Shown in pieces: positions 6,557 through 11,965 of a stretch of 14,529 nucleotides of DNA. A program made the position numbers and the translations under genes. Each line of letters starts with the position of its first letter. The stretch's first letter is position 1. Origin of the DNA: CAZJFC01 sp964545245. GTDB taxonomy: Bacteria; Pseudomonadota; Alphaproteobacteria; Rickettsiales; 21-14-0-20-44-7. The stretch is taken from positions 1 through 14,529 of the forward strand of contig CAZJFC010000044.1 of assembly GCA_964545245.1 (NCBI GenBank). The letters are read 5' to 3'. Under the pieces are notes generated by a model. That model searched no databases and was not told the DNA's origin. It saw nothing but the letters and a program-made list of their open reading frames with translations.

Positions 6557-6877
6557 TTAGTTATCCGCCAACCCCGAATTTTCATTCTCGAAATGGTTGC
6601 GCACCTGCCCTTTCCTGCTTGGCGCGTCCCTTGTTTCGGGATGCCTTATCCTGCCGTTGCTTTCGGCGGTCTGGCCGCGCACGCCGGATGCGGACGCAAA
6701 ACCCTCGTGCATCGCATTCGGCGTATATCCCTTTTTTATGTGTTCATCCACCGGCTCATAACCTTCCTCGGCGTCCTCTTTCATATCGCGGCTTTTACCG
6801 CTGTATTTGCGGTCTTCAAGCTCGCTGTTGGGCTTGGTCTGCAAATCTTCCTGCGGTTTTTTCCGGGTGTTTTTCAT
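6557..6877 (-). CDS. Small hydrophilic hypothetical protein
   Basis: I do not recognise this gene. It encodes 106 aa, nearly all polar and charged (many Lys, Glu, Arg, Asn), with no signal peptide, membrane segment or cysteine. It begins MKNTRKKPQEDLQTKPNSEL and includes EGYEPVDEHIKKGYTPNAMHEGF; the composition suggests an intrinsically disordered cytoplasmic protein. The start at 6877 is preferred over 6901 because a GGGAGG Shine-Dalgarno lies seven bases before it. It stands alone between two + strand genes, and its stop adjoins the hairpin cluster. A longer + strand reading frame on the same DNA is judged to be its antisense shadow. It is probably real because of the ribosome site and composition. 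Confidence 0.55.
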   Translation of the reverse strand: MKNTRKKPQEDLQTKPNSELEDRKYSGKSRDMKEDAEEGYEPVDEHIKKGYTPNAMHEGFASASGVRGQTAESNGRIRHPETRDAPSRKGQVRNHFENENSGLADN

Positions 6878-6980
6878 AAGCCGGCCTCCCTGCACTTCCA
6901 TTATTCAACCAACCATATAAAAATTCCATTCAGTTATTTTCTTGCCTTTCCGCACTGGTTACTTATTTATGTTACTAATC

Positions 6981-7034
6981 TGTCACCCCCGCGCAGGCGG
7001 GGGTCTTAAGATTTCCGCCTCCGCGGGAATGACA
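6981..7034. repeat. TGTCA...TGACA palindromic repeat, copy 1
   Basis: This 54-bp element begins TGTCACCCCCGCG, has CTTAAGATT in the middle and ends CCGCCTCCGCGGGAATGACA, so its ends are inverted complements and each half forms its own GC hairpin. A nearly identical copy in reverse orientation lies at 10770-10820. It sits 21 bp before the tyrS start. Elements of this style (ATTCCCGCG...CGGGAAT) are widespread in proteobacterial genomes. The rest of the 178-bp gap 6878-7055 shows nothing else. Confidence 0.8.
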
Positions 7035-7055
7035 AAAATATATTACGAAAACCTT

Positions 7056-8282
7056 ATGAACGAATTCCTCAAAATTTTTAAAGAGCGCGGGTTTTTCCAT
7101 CAATGCACCGACGAGGCCGGGCTGGCGAAGCTTGGCAACATCACCGCCTACATTGGGTTTGACTGCACCGCGCCCACCCTCCACGTAGGCAACATGCTGC
7201 AAATAATGGTGCTGCGCTGGCTCAAGAAAACCGGCAATACGCCGATTATCCTGCTGGGCGGCGGCACGACAAAGATCGGCGACCCTTCCGGCAAGGATGA
7301 AGCACGCAAAATGCTTAACGCAGAGGATATCGAGCGCAACAAGGCCGGTATCCGCAAGGTGTTCGATAAATTCGGGCTGGGCGATGCACAATTCGTTGAT
7401 AATGATGAATGGCTGAGCGGTATAAAATACCTTGATTTCCTGCGTGATGTGGGAAGGCATTTCTCAATCAACCGCATGCTTTCCTTCGATTCAGTGAAGC
7501 TGCGCCTCGACCGCGAGCAAAACCTGACATTCCTTGAATTCAATTACATGATCCTGCAAGCCTATGATTTTGTTGAATTAAATAAGCGTTACGGCTGCCG
7601 CCTACAGATCGGCGGTTCCGACCAATGGGGCAATATCGTGAACGGCGTGGAGCTGCACCGCAAACTCAACACTGACCATCAACCATCAACCAACAACCAA
7701 CAACCCGTTTTCGGCCTCACCGCCCCGCTCATCACCACCTCATCCGGCGCGAAAATGGGCAAATCCGCCGCTGGCGCGATATGGCTCGATGAAACCATGC
7801 TTTCGCCATATGATTATTACCAGTTCTGGCGCAACACGGAAGACGCTGACGTAGTTAAGTTCTTGAAATTATTCACTGATTTGCCTTTGGAAGAAATCGG
7901 GAAAATGAAAGAATGGGAAGGCTCCGCTAAAATCAATGAGGCAAAGAAAATCCTTGCTTATGAGGCTACAAAGCTTTGCCACGGCGAGGAAGAGGCGAAA
8001 AAGGCGCAGGATGCGGCCATCACCGCGTTCGAGCAGGGCGGTACGGCGGGTTTGCCGGAAATCACTTTGGAAGCCCGCAAATATACGCTTGCTGAAGCGC
8101 TAGTCGCCGCCGCTCTTACCACTTCCAAGGGTGAGGCACGCCGACTAATACAAGGTGGCGGAGCAAGAGTTGATGATAAGCAGATTACTGATGACAAAAC
8201 TGAGATAGAACCACGCAACGGGATGAAACTTTCCTCCGGGAAGAAAAAACACGTGGTGGTGAAACTGGCTGCAACGCCCTGA
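7056..8282 (+). CDS. tyrS: Tyrosyl-tRNA synthetase
   Basis: This 408-aa class I aminoacyl-tRNA synthetase charges tRNA-Tyr. The HIGH-type signature is TLHVGN (41-46), the KMSKS-type loop is GAKMGKS (231-237), and IGGSDQWGN (186-194) is the conserved tyrosine/ATP pocket. An S4 RNA-binding domain closes the protein (from about 345, TLAEALVAAALTTSKGEARR). The start at 7056 (MNEFLKIFKERGF) matches the family; an upstream extension to 6942 would read through the palindromic repeat and is rejected. There is no clear Shine-Dalgarno because the repeat ends 21 bp before the ATG. Residues 205-217 (NTDHQPSTNNQQP), just before the FGLTAPLI strand, are an unusual insertion encoded by a CAACCA-type simple repeat. 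Confidence 0.95.
   Translation: MNEFLKIFKERGFFHQCTDEAGLAKLGNITAYIGFDCTAPTLHVGNMLQIMVLRWLKKTGNTPIILLGGGTTKIGDPSGKDEARKMLNAEDIERNKAGIRKVFDKFGLGDAQFVDNDEWLSGIKYLDFLRDVGRHFSINRMLSFDSVKLRLDREQNLTFLEFNYMILQAYDFVELNKRYGCRLQIGGSDQWGNIVNGVELHRKLNTDHQPSTNNQQPVFGLTAPLITTSSGAKMGKSAAGAIWLDETMLSPYDYYQFWRNTEDADVVKFLKLFTDLPLEEIGKMKEWEGSAKINEAKKILAYEATKLCHGEEEAKKAQDAAITAFEQGGTAGLPEITLEARKYTLAEALVAAALTTSKGEARRLIQGGGARVDDKQITDDKTEIEPRNGMKLSSGKKKHVVVKLAATP
7668..7706. repeat. In-frame simple repeat (CATCAACCA/CAACAACCAA) in tyrS
   Basis: Thirty-nine bases made of short phrases, GACCATCAACCATCAACC then AACAACCAACAACCC, encode residues 205-217 of TyrS. Purine-poor on this strand and unlike the codon use around it, the segment resembles the phrase-like repeats found in intergenic sites of this window. 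The length is a multiple of three, so the gene stays open. Confidence 0.6.
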
Positions 8283-8293
8283 ATTTCAGCGCT

Positions 8294-8839
8294 CTACTGC
8301 TTGCGTCCCACACCGTTGGCAAGCAGGCCGAGCGCCCGTTTCAGCAGCTTTTCATCTGCCCTGCTTTCCGCGGCTTGCAGCGCTTCCTGCAGGACTACCT
8401 TCATCCCTATCTGCGGCTGGCCCAGATATTCGCGTAATTCCCTGCCCGTCATCAGGCACTCTTTCGCGTCGGCGGCATAACCCTTATACCGTACCTGCGT
8501 TATCTTGAAGGTTTTTGGCACATCCTGCCCGTTCAGGATTTGCGGCCTTATTTTATCCACCGCCAGCATTGCCTTGGGTTCTGTTGAATCCGGCGGATAG
8601 TCAAATATCCTTAGCCCGTCGAAAACATTCTCGCCCTGGTTTTTCGTATGCTTAAAATTAATCAGCCATACCCGTGAATAATCATGTGTGGCGATAGCTT
8701 TATAGCAAAACTCAAAGGAGTGGCCGTCATAATATTCCCATGTCTGGAACCCGGATCTTGTAGAATTGTGCGAGCTGTTTTCCGTGAATACAAGTAAACG
8801 GTCCAATATATTGAGATGCCGGGGCAATTTGGCCGTCAT
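8294..8839 (-). CDS. Hypothetical protein, 181 aa
   Basis: I do not recognise this gene. It encodes a soluble 181-aa protein without signal peptide or membrane segment. Aromatic residues are frequent in the first half (FQTWEYYDGHSFEFCYKAIA, YSRVWLINFKHTKN), suggesting a beta-rich domain; the second half (about 130-178) looks helical (GRELREYLG..., VVLQEALQAAESRADEKLLKRAL). A perfect AGGAGG Shine-Dalgarno lies five bases before the start, and a promoter-like TTGATT-17-TATAAA (8870-8898) lies between it and nusB, so it is likely its own transcript rather than part of the ribH-nusB unit. It converges with tyrS, the two stops being 11 bp apart, with no obvious terminator between them. Confidence 0.65.
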   Translation of the reverse strand: MTAKLPRHLNILDRLLVFTENSSHNSTRSGFQTWEYYDGHSFEFCYKAIATHDYSRVWLINFKHTKNQGENVFDGLRIFDYPPDSTEPKAMLAVDKIRPQILNGQDVPKTFKITQVRYKGYAADAKECLMTGRELREYLGQPQIGMKVVLQEALQAAESRADEKLLKRALGLLANGVGRKQ

Positions 8840-8869
8840 AGTTCCTCCTGAACAAAATTCGCCCTGCCC

Positions 8870-8898
8870 TTTATATATCGGATAATCCGCGGAATCAA
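8870..8898 (-). promoter_or_regulatory. Promoter-like site before the 181-aa gene
   Basis: On the - strand TTGATT (8893-8898), a 17-bp spacer and TATAAA (8870-8875) form a good sigma-70-type promoter, 31 bp upstream of the 181-aa gene's start. It lies just after the nusB stop. Confidence 0.5.
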
Positions 8899-8905
8899 GT
8901 AATTC

Positions 8906-9319
8906 TTAAAGAATCTTATTAAGTATCCCGTTCACGAATTTGGCTTCTTTTTCATCGTGGAAAGAGCTGGCGATATTCACATATTCCGAGATAATCACCG
9001 ATTTCGGCGTGTCGGGAAACGCTTTTTTCTCGGCGATCGCGGCAGTCAGGACTGCCCTTAGAACCCCGCCGATCCTCTCCGCCGTCCAGCCTTCGGCAAG
9101 GTTGTCCCTTATGATCTGGATGATGTTTGTTTCACGTGAAACAGTTTCAAGGATGCCTTCGCACAACTTCTTGTTGATGCGGCTAAGCTCCGCTAGTTCC
9201 TTAATTCGGCCAATTTGAACGGCAACATCACCATTATCCGGCAGGTCATGCCCTGCCATATCCTGTTCATAGATCGCCTGAACCGCGGCCAGCCTTGCGA
9301 GTGTCCTAGCGTCGTTCAT
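8906..9319 (-). CDS. nusB: Transcription antitermination factor NusB
   Basis: This 137-aa all-helical protein has the usual NusB length. Recognisable segments are ARLAAVQAIYEQDM near the N-terminus (the RNA-binding RxxAxQxLY-type helix), then ERIGGVLRAVLTAAIAE (82-98) and the C-terminal VIISEYVNIASSFHDEKEAK followed by FVNGILNKI, the family's most conserved part (EY-I-A--F--...FVNG-LD). NusB with NusE binds boxA RNA and supports antitermination in rRNA operons. It overlaps the end of ribH by 14 nt, a common ribH-nusB pairing, so the two are translated together. Codons 60-64 (VSRET) coincide with a perfect parS palindrome. Confidence 0.92.
   Translation of the reverse strand: MNDARTLARLAAVQAIYEQDMAGHDLPDNGDVAVQIGRIKELAELSRINKKLCEGILETVSRETNIIQIIRDNLAEGWTAERIGGVLRAVLTAAIAEKKAFPDTPKSVIISEYVNIASSFHDEKEAKFVNGILNKIL
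9128..9143. other. parS site (ParB-binding centromere sequence) inside nusB
   Basis: TGTTTCACGTGAAACA is a perfect 16-bp palindrome identical to the consensus chromosomal parS recognised by ParB. It lies in the nusB coding sequence in a frame that reads VSRET. A second exact copy is at 14501-14516; the flanks differ, so this is not part of a longer repeat. ParB loads at parS and, with ParA, partitions the origin region. Confidence 0.88.
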
Positions 9320-9758
9320 CTACGGCCTTAAGATTCACCGGTGATTTGCCCGCCAGTTTTTCCCTGATGGCGATCAGCTCAAGGCAGGCATTGGCTGCGT
9401 GGCCGCCCTTATCCCATTTATGGGCGCGTAAAACTGCCTGTTCCTCGGTATCGACGGTGAGGATGCCGTTACCGATTGCAAGGTCATAACCTATTGATAA
9501 ATCAACGATTCCTCGCGCGGATTCATTTGCCACCACATCAAAATGGTAGGTGTCGCCACGGATAACGCAGCCAAGCGCCACGAAGCCGTCATATTTATCT
9601 TTCGCGTATTTGATGACCGCAGGGATTTCAAGCGCCCCCGGCACGGTGATTATGTCATAGATCACGTTGGCTTCGGCCAGCGTGGCCTTTGCGCCGGTGA
9701 GCAGCAGGTCTGAGATTTTATCGTAAAACCGCGCTTCGATGATGAGGATTTTGGCCAT
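9306..9758 (-). CDS. ribH: 6,7-dimethyl-8-ribityllumazine synthase
   Basis: This 150-aa enzyme condenses 5-amino-6-ribitylamino-uracil with dihydroxybutanone phosphate, the penultimate step of riboflavin synthesis. Family motifs are PGALEIP (40-46) and GCVIRGDTYHFDVVANES (63-80), the latter with the catalytic His72; LTVDTEEQAVLRA (100-112) and DKGGHAANACLELI follow in the expected order. The length is typical. It overlaps nusB by 14 nt. The start has no Shine-Dalgarno: a phrase-like inverted repeat occupies the 92 bp between iscA and ribH and ends three bases before the ATG. A TTGACA-16-TAATGT element inside that repeat (9788-9815, - strand) could be its promoter. It is unusual to find it directly after iscA. 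Confidence 0.93.
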   Translation of the reverse strand: MAKILIIEARFYDKISDLLLTGAKATLAEANVIYDIITVPGALEIPAVIKYAKDKYDGFVALGCVIRGDTYHFDVVANESARGIVDLSIGYDLAIGNGILTVDTEEQAVLRAHKWDKGGHAANACLELIAIREKLAGKSPVNLKAVDERR

Positions 9759-9761
9759 AGG

Positions 9762-9846
9762 GGAACATTAGAACGTTAGAATTTGGAACATTAGAATTTT
9801 GGCGTGGAATGTCAACAAATTCTAAGCTCCAATGCTCTAATGTTCC
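9762..9846. repeat. Phrase-like inverted repeat between iscA and ribH
   Basis: GGAACATTAGA occurs at 9762-9772 and again at 9785-9795, and GGAACATTAGAG is present in reverse complement at 9835-9846; TTAGAATTT occurs at 9776-9784 and 9791-9799 with its complement at 9817-9825. The element can fold into a long imperfect hairpin and fills the intergenic gap. On the - strand it contains TTGACA (9810-9815) and TAATGT (9788-9793), a possible promoter for ribH. Confidence 0.65.
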
Positions 9847-9850
9847 AAGT

Positions 9851-10204
9851 TCAAACCGTGAAACTCTCGCCGCAGCCGCAGCGCCCTTTTTCGTTGGGAT
9901 TAATGAACTCGAACCCGGATTTGAATTTGTCTTCCTTATAAACCATGGTGGTTCCGAGCAGGAACATCACCGCTTTCGGGTCGATTATCACTTTCAGGCT
10001 GTCACCGCCGCCATCTTCATCTTCAACATTTACCACTTCCTCGAAAGGCTTGATGTCATCGGCATATTCGATCGTATAGGAAAGCCCTGAGCACCCCCGC
10101 GTACGCACCCCAACGCGGATTCCCGCAGTCGGCTTGCCCCGCGCCGCGATAAGTCCCCTTGCGGCTTTTGCAGCTTCCGGGGTTATGGTGATTGCTTGTT
10201 TCAT
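9851..10204 (-). CDS. iscA: A-type Fe-S carrier protein IscA
   Basis: This 117-aa HesB/IscA-family protein carries or delivers Fe-S clusters. The three ligand cysteines are Cys38 (RTRGCSGLSY) and Cys109/Cys111 (GRCGCGESF). The N-terminus ITITPEAAKAARGLI and IDPKAVMFLLGTTMVY are family hallmarks. The acidic stretch EDEDGGGDS (61-69) is a modest loop extension. It follows iscU directly on the same strand, supporting IscA rather than ErpA or SufA. Between them lies a 116-bp gap filled by an inverted repeat, and the start has no Shine-Dalgarno. The usual next genes hscB, hscA and fdx are absent; ribH follows instead. Confidence 0.92.
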   Translation of the reverse strand: MKQAITITPEAAKAARGLIAARGKPTAGIRVGVRTRGCSGLSYTIEYADDIKPFEEVVNVEDEDGGGDSLKVIIDPKAVMFLLGTTMVYKEDKFKSGFEFINPNEKGRCGCGESFTV

Positions 10205-10213
10205 AGTTTAGAA

Positions 10214-10315
10214 ATTGAGAAAATGGGAAATTGGGAATATGAGAATTTAGGATTTTTATTTCCCGTTTTCTCTATTTCCCAATTTCTCAACATCTCAATT
10301 TCCCATTTTCCCAAT
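10214..10315. repeat. Phrase-like inverted repeat between iscU and iscA
   Basis: Positions 10214-10245 and 10284-10315 are inverted complements over 32 bp with 27 matches, made of phrases such as ATTGAGAAAATGGGAAATTG. The middle holds a further TTCTCTATTTCCCAATTTC phrase. The element fills the intergenic gap and would form a long hairpin in the isc mRNA between iscU and iscA. Confidence 0.75.
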
Positions 10316-10320
10316 CCCCC

Positions 10321-10734
10321 TCACGCCGCCGCGCTGGTGGTGCCGCTGTTTGAGCCGGCTTTCTTCGCGCGGTAATCGGCGATTGCGGCTTTGATCGCGT
10401 CTTCGGCCAGCACCGAGCAGTGGATCTTCACCGGCGGCAGGCTTAAATGCTCCGCGATCTCGTTATTTTTGATTTGCTCGGCTTCGTTGATATTCTTGCC
10501 TTTCACCCATTCCGTCACCAGCGAACTGGAGGCGATTGCCGAACCGCAGCCGAAAGTCTTGAATTTCGCGTCGGTGATAACGCCGTCGTCGCCGACCTCG
10601 ATCTGCAGCTTCATCACGTCACCGCATGCAGGCGCGCCGACAAGCCCCGTGCCGACATTGGCCGCGTTCTTGTCCATGCTGCCCACGTTGCGCGGGTGTT
10701 CGTAATGGTCTAATACTTCTTTGCCGTAAGCCAT
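10321..10734 (-). CDS. iscU: Fe-S cluster assembly scaffold IscU
   Basis: This 137-aa scaffold assembles [2Fe-2S] clusters from sulfur supplied by IscS. The cluster ligands Cys37 (APACGD), Cys63 (FGCGSA) and Cys106 (HCS) and the assisting Asp39 are all present, as is LPPVK (99-103), the motif bound by the chaperone HscA. A short Ser/Gly/Ala-rich tail (about 127-137) exceeds the core family. AAGGAG lies six bases before the ATG, a good ribosome site. Its own promoter with an IscR-type box lies about 130 bp upstream, and the transcript leader carries a palindromic repeat. It is separated from iscS by three unrelated genes. Confidence 0.95.
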   Translation of the reverse strand: MAYGKEVLDHYEHPRNVGSMDKNAANVGTGLVGAPACGDVMKLQIEVGDDGVITDAKFKTFGCGSAIASSSLVTEWVKGKNINEAEQIKNNEIAEHLSLPPVKIHCSVLAEDAIKAAIADYRAKKAGSNSGTTSAAA

Positions 10735-10769
10735 TTTTAGCTCCTTCCCATAAATTGATGCCCGGCCCT

Positions 10770-10820
10770 TGTCATTCCCGCGGAGGCGGGAATCTTAAGC
10801 CCCCCTTCGCGGGGGTGACA
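10770..10820. repeat. TGTCA...TGACA palindromic repeat, copy 2
   Basis: This 51-bp element is the reverse-orientation partner of 6981-7034: TGTCATTCCCGCGGAGGCGG, AATCTTAAG in the middle, then a CCCCC...GGGGG hairpin and TGACA at the end. It lies in the leader between the iscU promoter and the iscU start, so the iscU mRNA should carry its hairpins. The rest of the 241-bp gap 10735-10975 holds the iscU promoter, an IscR-type box and a small palindrome. Confidence 0.8.
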
Positions 10821-10859
10821 GAAACTTCAGGCATTATAAAAAACTCTCTCTACCACATC

Positions 10860-10892
10860 ATTCTATAATAACCTAGCAAATTAGTCAAGTAT
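10860..10892 (-). promoter_or_regulatory. iscU promoter overlapped by an IscR type-1-like box
   Basis: On the - strand the promoter is TTGACT (10883-10888), 17 bp, TAGAAT (10860-10865). The 25 bp at 10868-10892, reading ATACTTGACTAATTT then GCTAGGTTAT on that strand, match the enterobacterial IscR type-1 consensus, as I recall it, at 21 of 25 positions. The site upstream of iscS is the same at 21 of 25 positions. Type-1 sites are bound by [2Fe-2S]-IscR, which represses isc genes. Confidence 0.65.
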
Positions 10893-10895
10893 TGA

Positions 10896-10910
10896 GAGTG
10901 ATTATCACTC
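10896..10910. promoter_or_regulatory. 15-bp palindrome just upstream of the iscU -35
   Basis: GAGTGAT-T-ATCACTC is a perfect odd-length palindrome with 7-bp arms, four bases from the edge of the IscR-type box and eight from the -35. The position suits a second operator or activator site. No regulator can be named; it could also be a short hairpin at the end of the 204-aa gene's transcript, but no T-run follows. Confidence 0.35.
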
Positions 10911-10975
10911 GCTTAACCGCCGCGGCAGTACCAGGGCGGGAAGCGCAAAGAAGTATCACCCAGGGAATTTCAGGA

Positions 10976-11590
10976 TTATAGCGCCTGCTCCTGCTCCGCG
11001 CTTCTGGCCGGGGTTGTTCCGGCAAGTTCAGGTTCGGCGGTCTGGGTTATTACCAGTGACTTGCCTTGCTTCGCCATATTGCATGCCAGATAAATCATCC
11101 TCACGGCAACATCGTTATCCATGGTCAGGGCATCTCTTTCGGGCAGGAACGCATATGCCTGCCTGAGGGTGCGATAGCTCTCCGCCGCCTGTTTCAGCGT
11201 ACCCGGCTCTGCATGTATGCAAAGATGCGAAGCCACACAGCCCAGCTCATCCTTGCCTCCTTCTGCAAGTATCCCGATAATATTTTCCCTGCCCAGCTCA
11301 TCCACATTTCCGGGAAGCGCATAATTGGCAATATTCAGGACATTTTCCTCCAGTTCCTCGGGGAATACCTCGCCCCCGGCCTCCTTAAGCTGCGTGATAA
11401 TTTTATACTTTTCCAGCGCGGCCACATTGTCGGGGAATTGCGGAGCAATCTCAAACTCTTCCAGAAAAGAGTCGGCAAACTGTAAATAATTAATACCCGC
11501 TTCTTCGTTCAGCAGGCCTTCCAGCTTTGTCAGCGCCGCATCGTCATTTGGGTTGCCCGTTCCGGCATGTTCAGAGGTTTCCGTCGTCAT
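10976..11590 (-). CDS. Unknown protein (204 aa), paralogue of the 238-aa gene product
   Basis: I do not recognise this family. The 204-aa protein is acidic, predicted mostly helical and soluble. Residues about 19-196 align with the 238-aa protein encoded at 11962-12678: shared landmarks are L-KLE--LNE-G--Y near the N-terminus, ELEE-VL--A, GI---L-E-G, a LC-HA/LCFFN segment, Y--LR, a late run of small helices, and PEL-G-TPA (187-195) near the end. It starts at 11590 behind its own strong promoter (TTGACA-17-TAATTT). It lies directly upstream of the iscU promoter region. Helical-repeat or HEAT-like structure is possible from the leucine pattern, but this is a guess. Confidence 0.6.
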   Translation of the reverse strand: MTTETSEHAGTGNPNDDAALTKLEGLLNEEAGINYLQFADSFLEEFEIAPQFPDNVAALEKYKIITQLKEAGGEVFPEELEENVLNIANYALPGNVDELGRENIIGILAEGGKDELGCVASHLCIHAEPGTLKQAAESYRTLRQAYAFLPERDALTMDNDVAVRMIYLACNMAKQGKSLVITQTAEPELAGTTPARSAEQEQAL

Positions 11591-11634
11591 TTTTTCCCGT
11601 CATAATTTAAAGGTTTGCTTAATCTTAAGCCGGC

Positions 11635-11663
11635 AAATTATTAAAAAACGTTTGCCTTGTCAA
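11635..11663 (-). promoter_or_regulatory. Strong promoter-like site before the 204-aa gene
   Basis: On the - strand TTGACA (11658-11663), a 17-bp spacer and TAATTT (11635-11640) give a near-consensus sigma-70-type promoter, 44 bp upstream of the 204-aa gene's start. A small AGCGT-ATAA-ACGCT palindrome (11663-11676) abuts the -35. Confidence 0.55.
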
Positions 11664-11689
11664 GCGTATAAACGCTGCAACCGCTTTGT

Positions 11690-11965
11690 TCAGAGAACTT
11701 CCCCGCCGCTTTCGGCGAGGTAGTTTTTGAGGAAGGTTTTCGCTTTTTCGTCCGGGTCCCTGATGTTATCGCGGTAGATGATCTCGCCATATTCCGAAGG
11801 GTCGCGCGGCGTGCCGGATTCATAATCTTCGCGCATCAGCTTCACGCCCTGTTCGGTGCATTTTATATAGGCGAAAAAATGCATTCCAAGCACCCCGGCG
11901 CGATAGGTCACGATAAGGTCATTGCCCTGTTTCAGCTTCACCCGCTCGGTAAATTTCAGGCTCAT
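11690..11965 (-). CDS. Small hypothetical protein (91 aa)
   Basis: I do not recognise this gene. The 91-aa protein is charged and soluble. Its first half (FTERVKLKQGNDLIVTYRAG, VLGMHFFAYIKC) looks beta-rich; the second half is acidic (EDYESGTPRDPSEYGEIIYR) and ends in a predicted helix (DEKAKTFLKNYL). The start overlaps the stop of the 238-aa gene by four bases (ATGA), a typical coupled arrangement, which is the best evidence that both are real and act together. A single cysteine (Cys36) is present. The gene is followed by the promoter of the 204-aa gene. Confidence 0.6.
   Translation of the reverse strand: MSLKFTERVKLKQGNDLIVTYRAGVLGMHFFAYIKCTEQGVKLMREDYESGTPRDPSEYGEIIYRDNIRDPDEKAKTFLKNYLAESGGEVL

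Noticed and set aside
6464..7009. + strand open frame of 181 codons that looks partly hydrophobic
   Set aside because: It starts in the hairpin cluster and runs antisense to the hydrophilic - strand gene, which has a good Shine-Dalgarno; the hydrophobicity is what antisense of charged codons produces. It ends in a palindromic repeat.
6942..7055. N-terminal extension of tyrS
   Set aside because: The extra 38 residues read through the TGTCA...TGACA repeat and have no counterpart in TyrS proteins; the start at 7056 matches the family.
7668..7706. CRISPR-like repeats in the phrase-type regions
   Set aside because: No regular repeat-spacer alternation exists; units are short and irregular and lie in coding or hairpin contexts.
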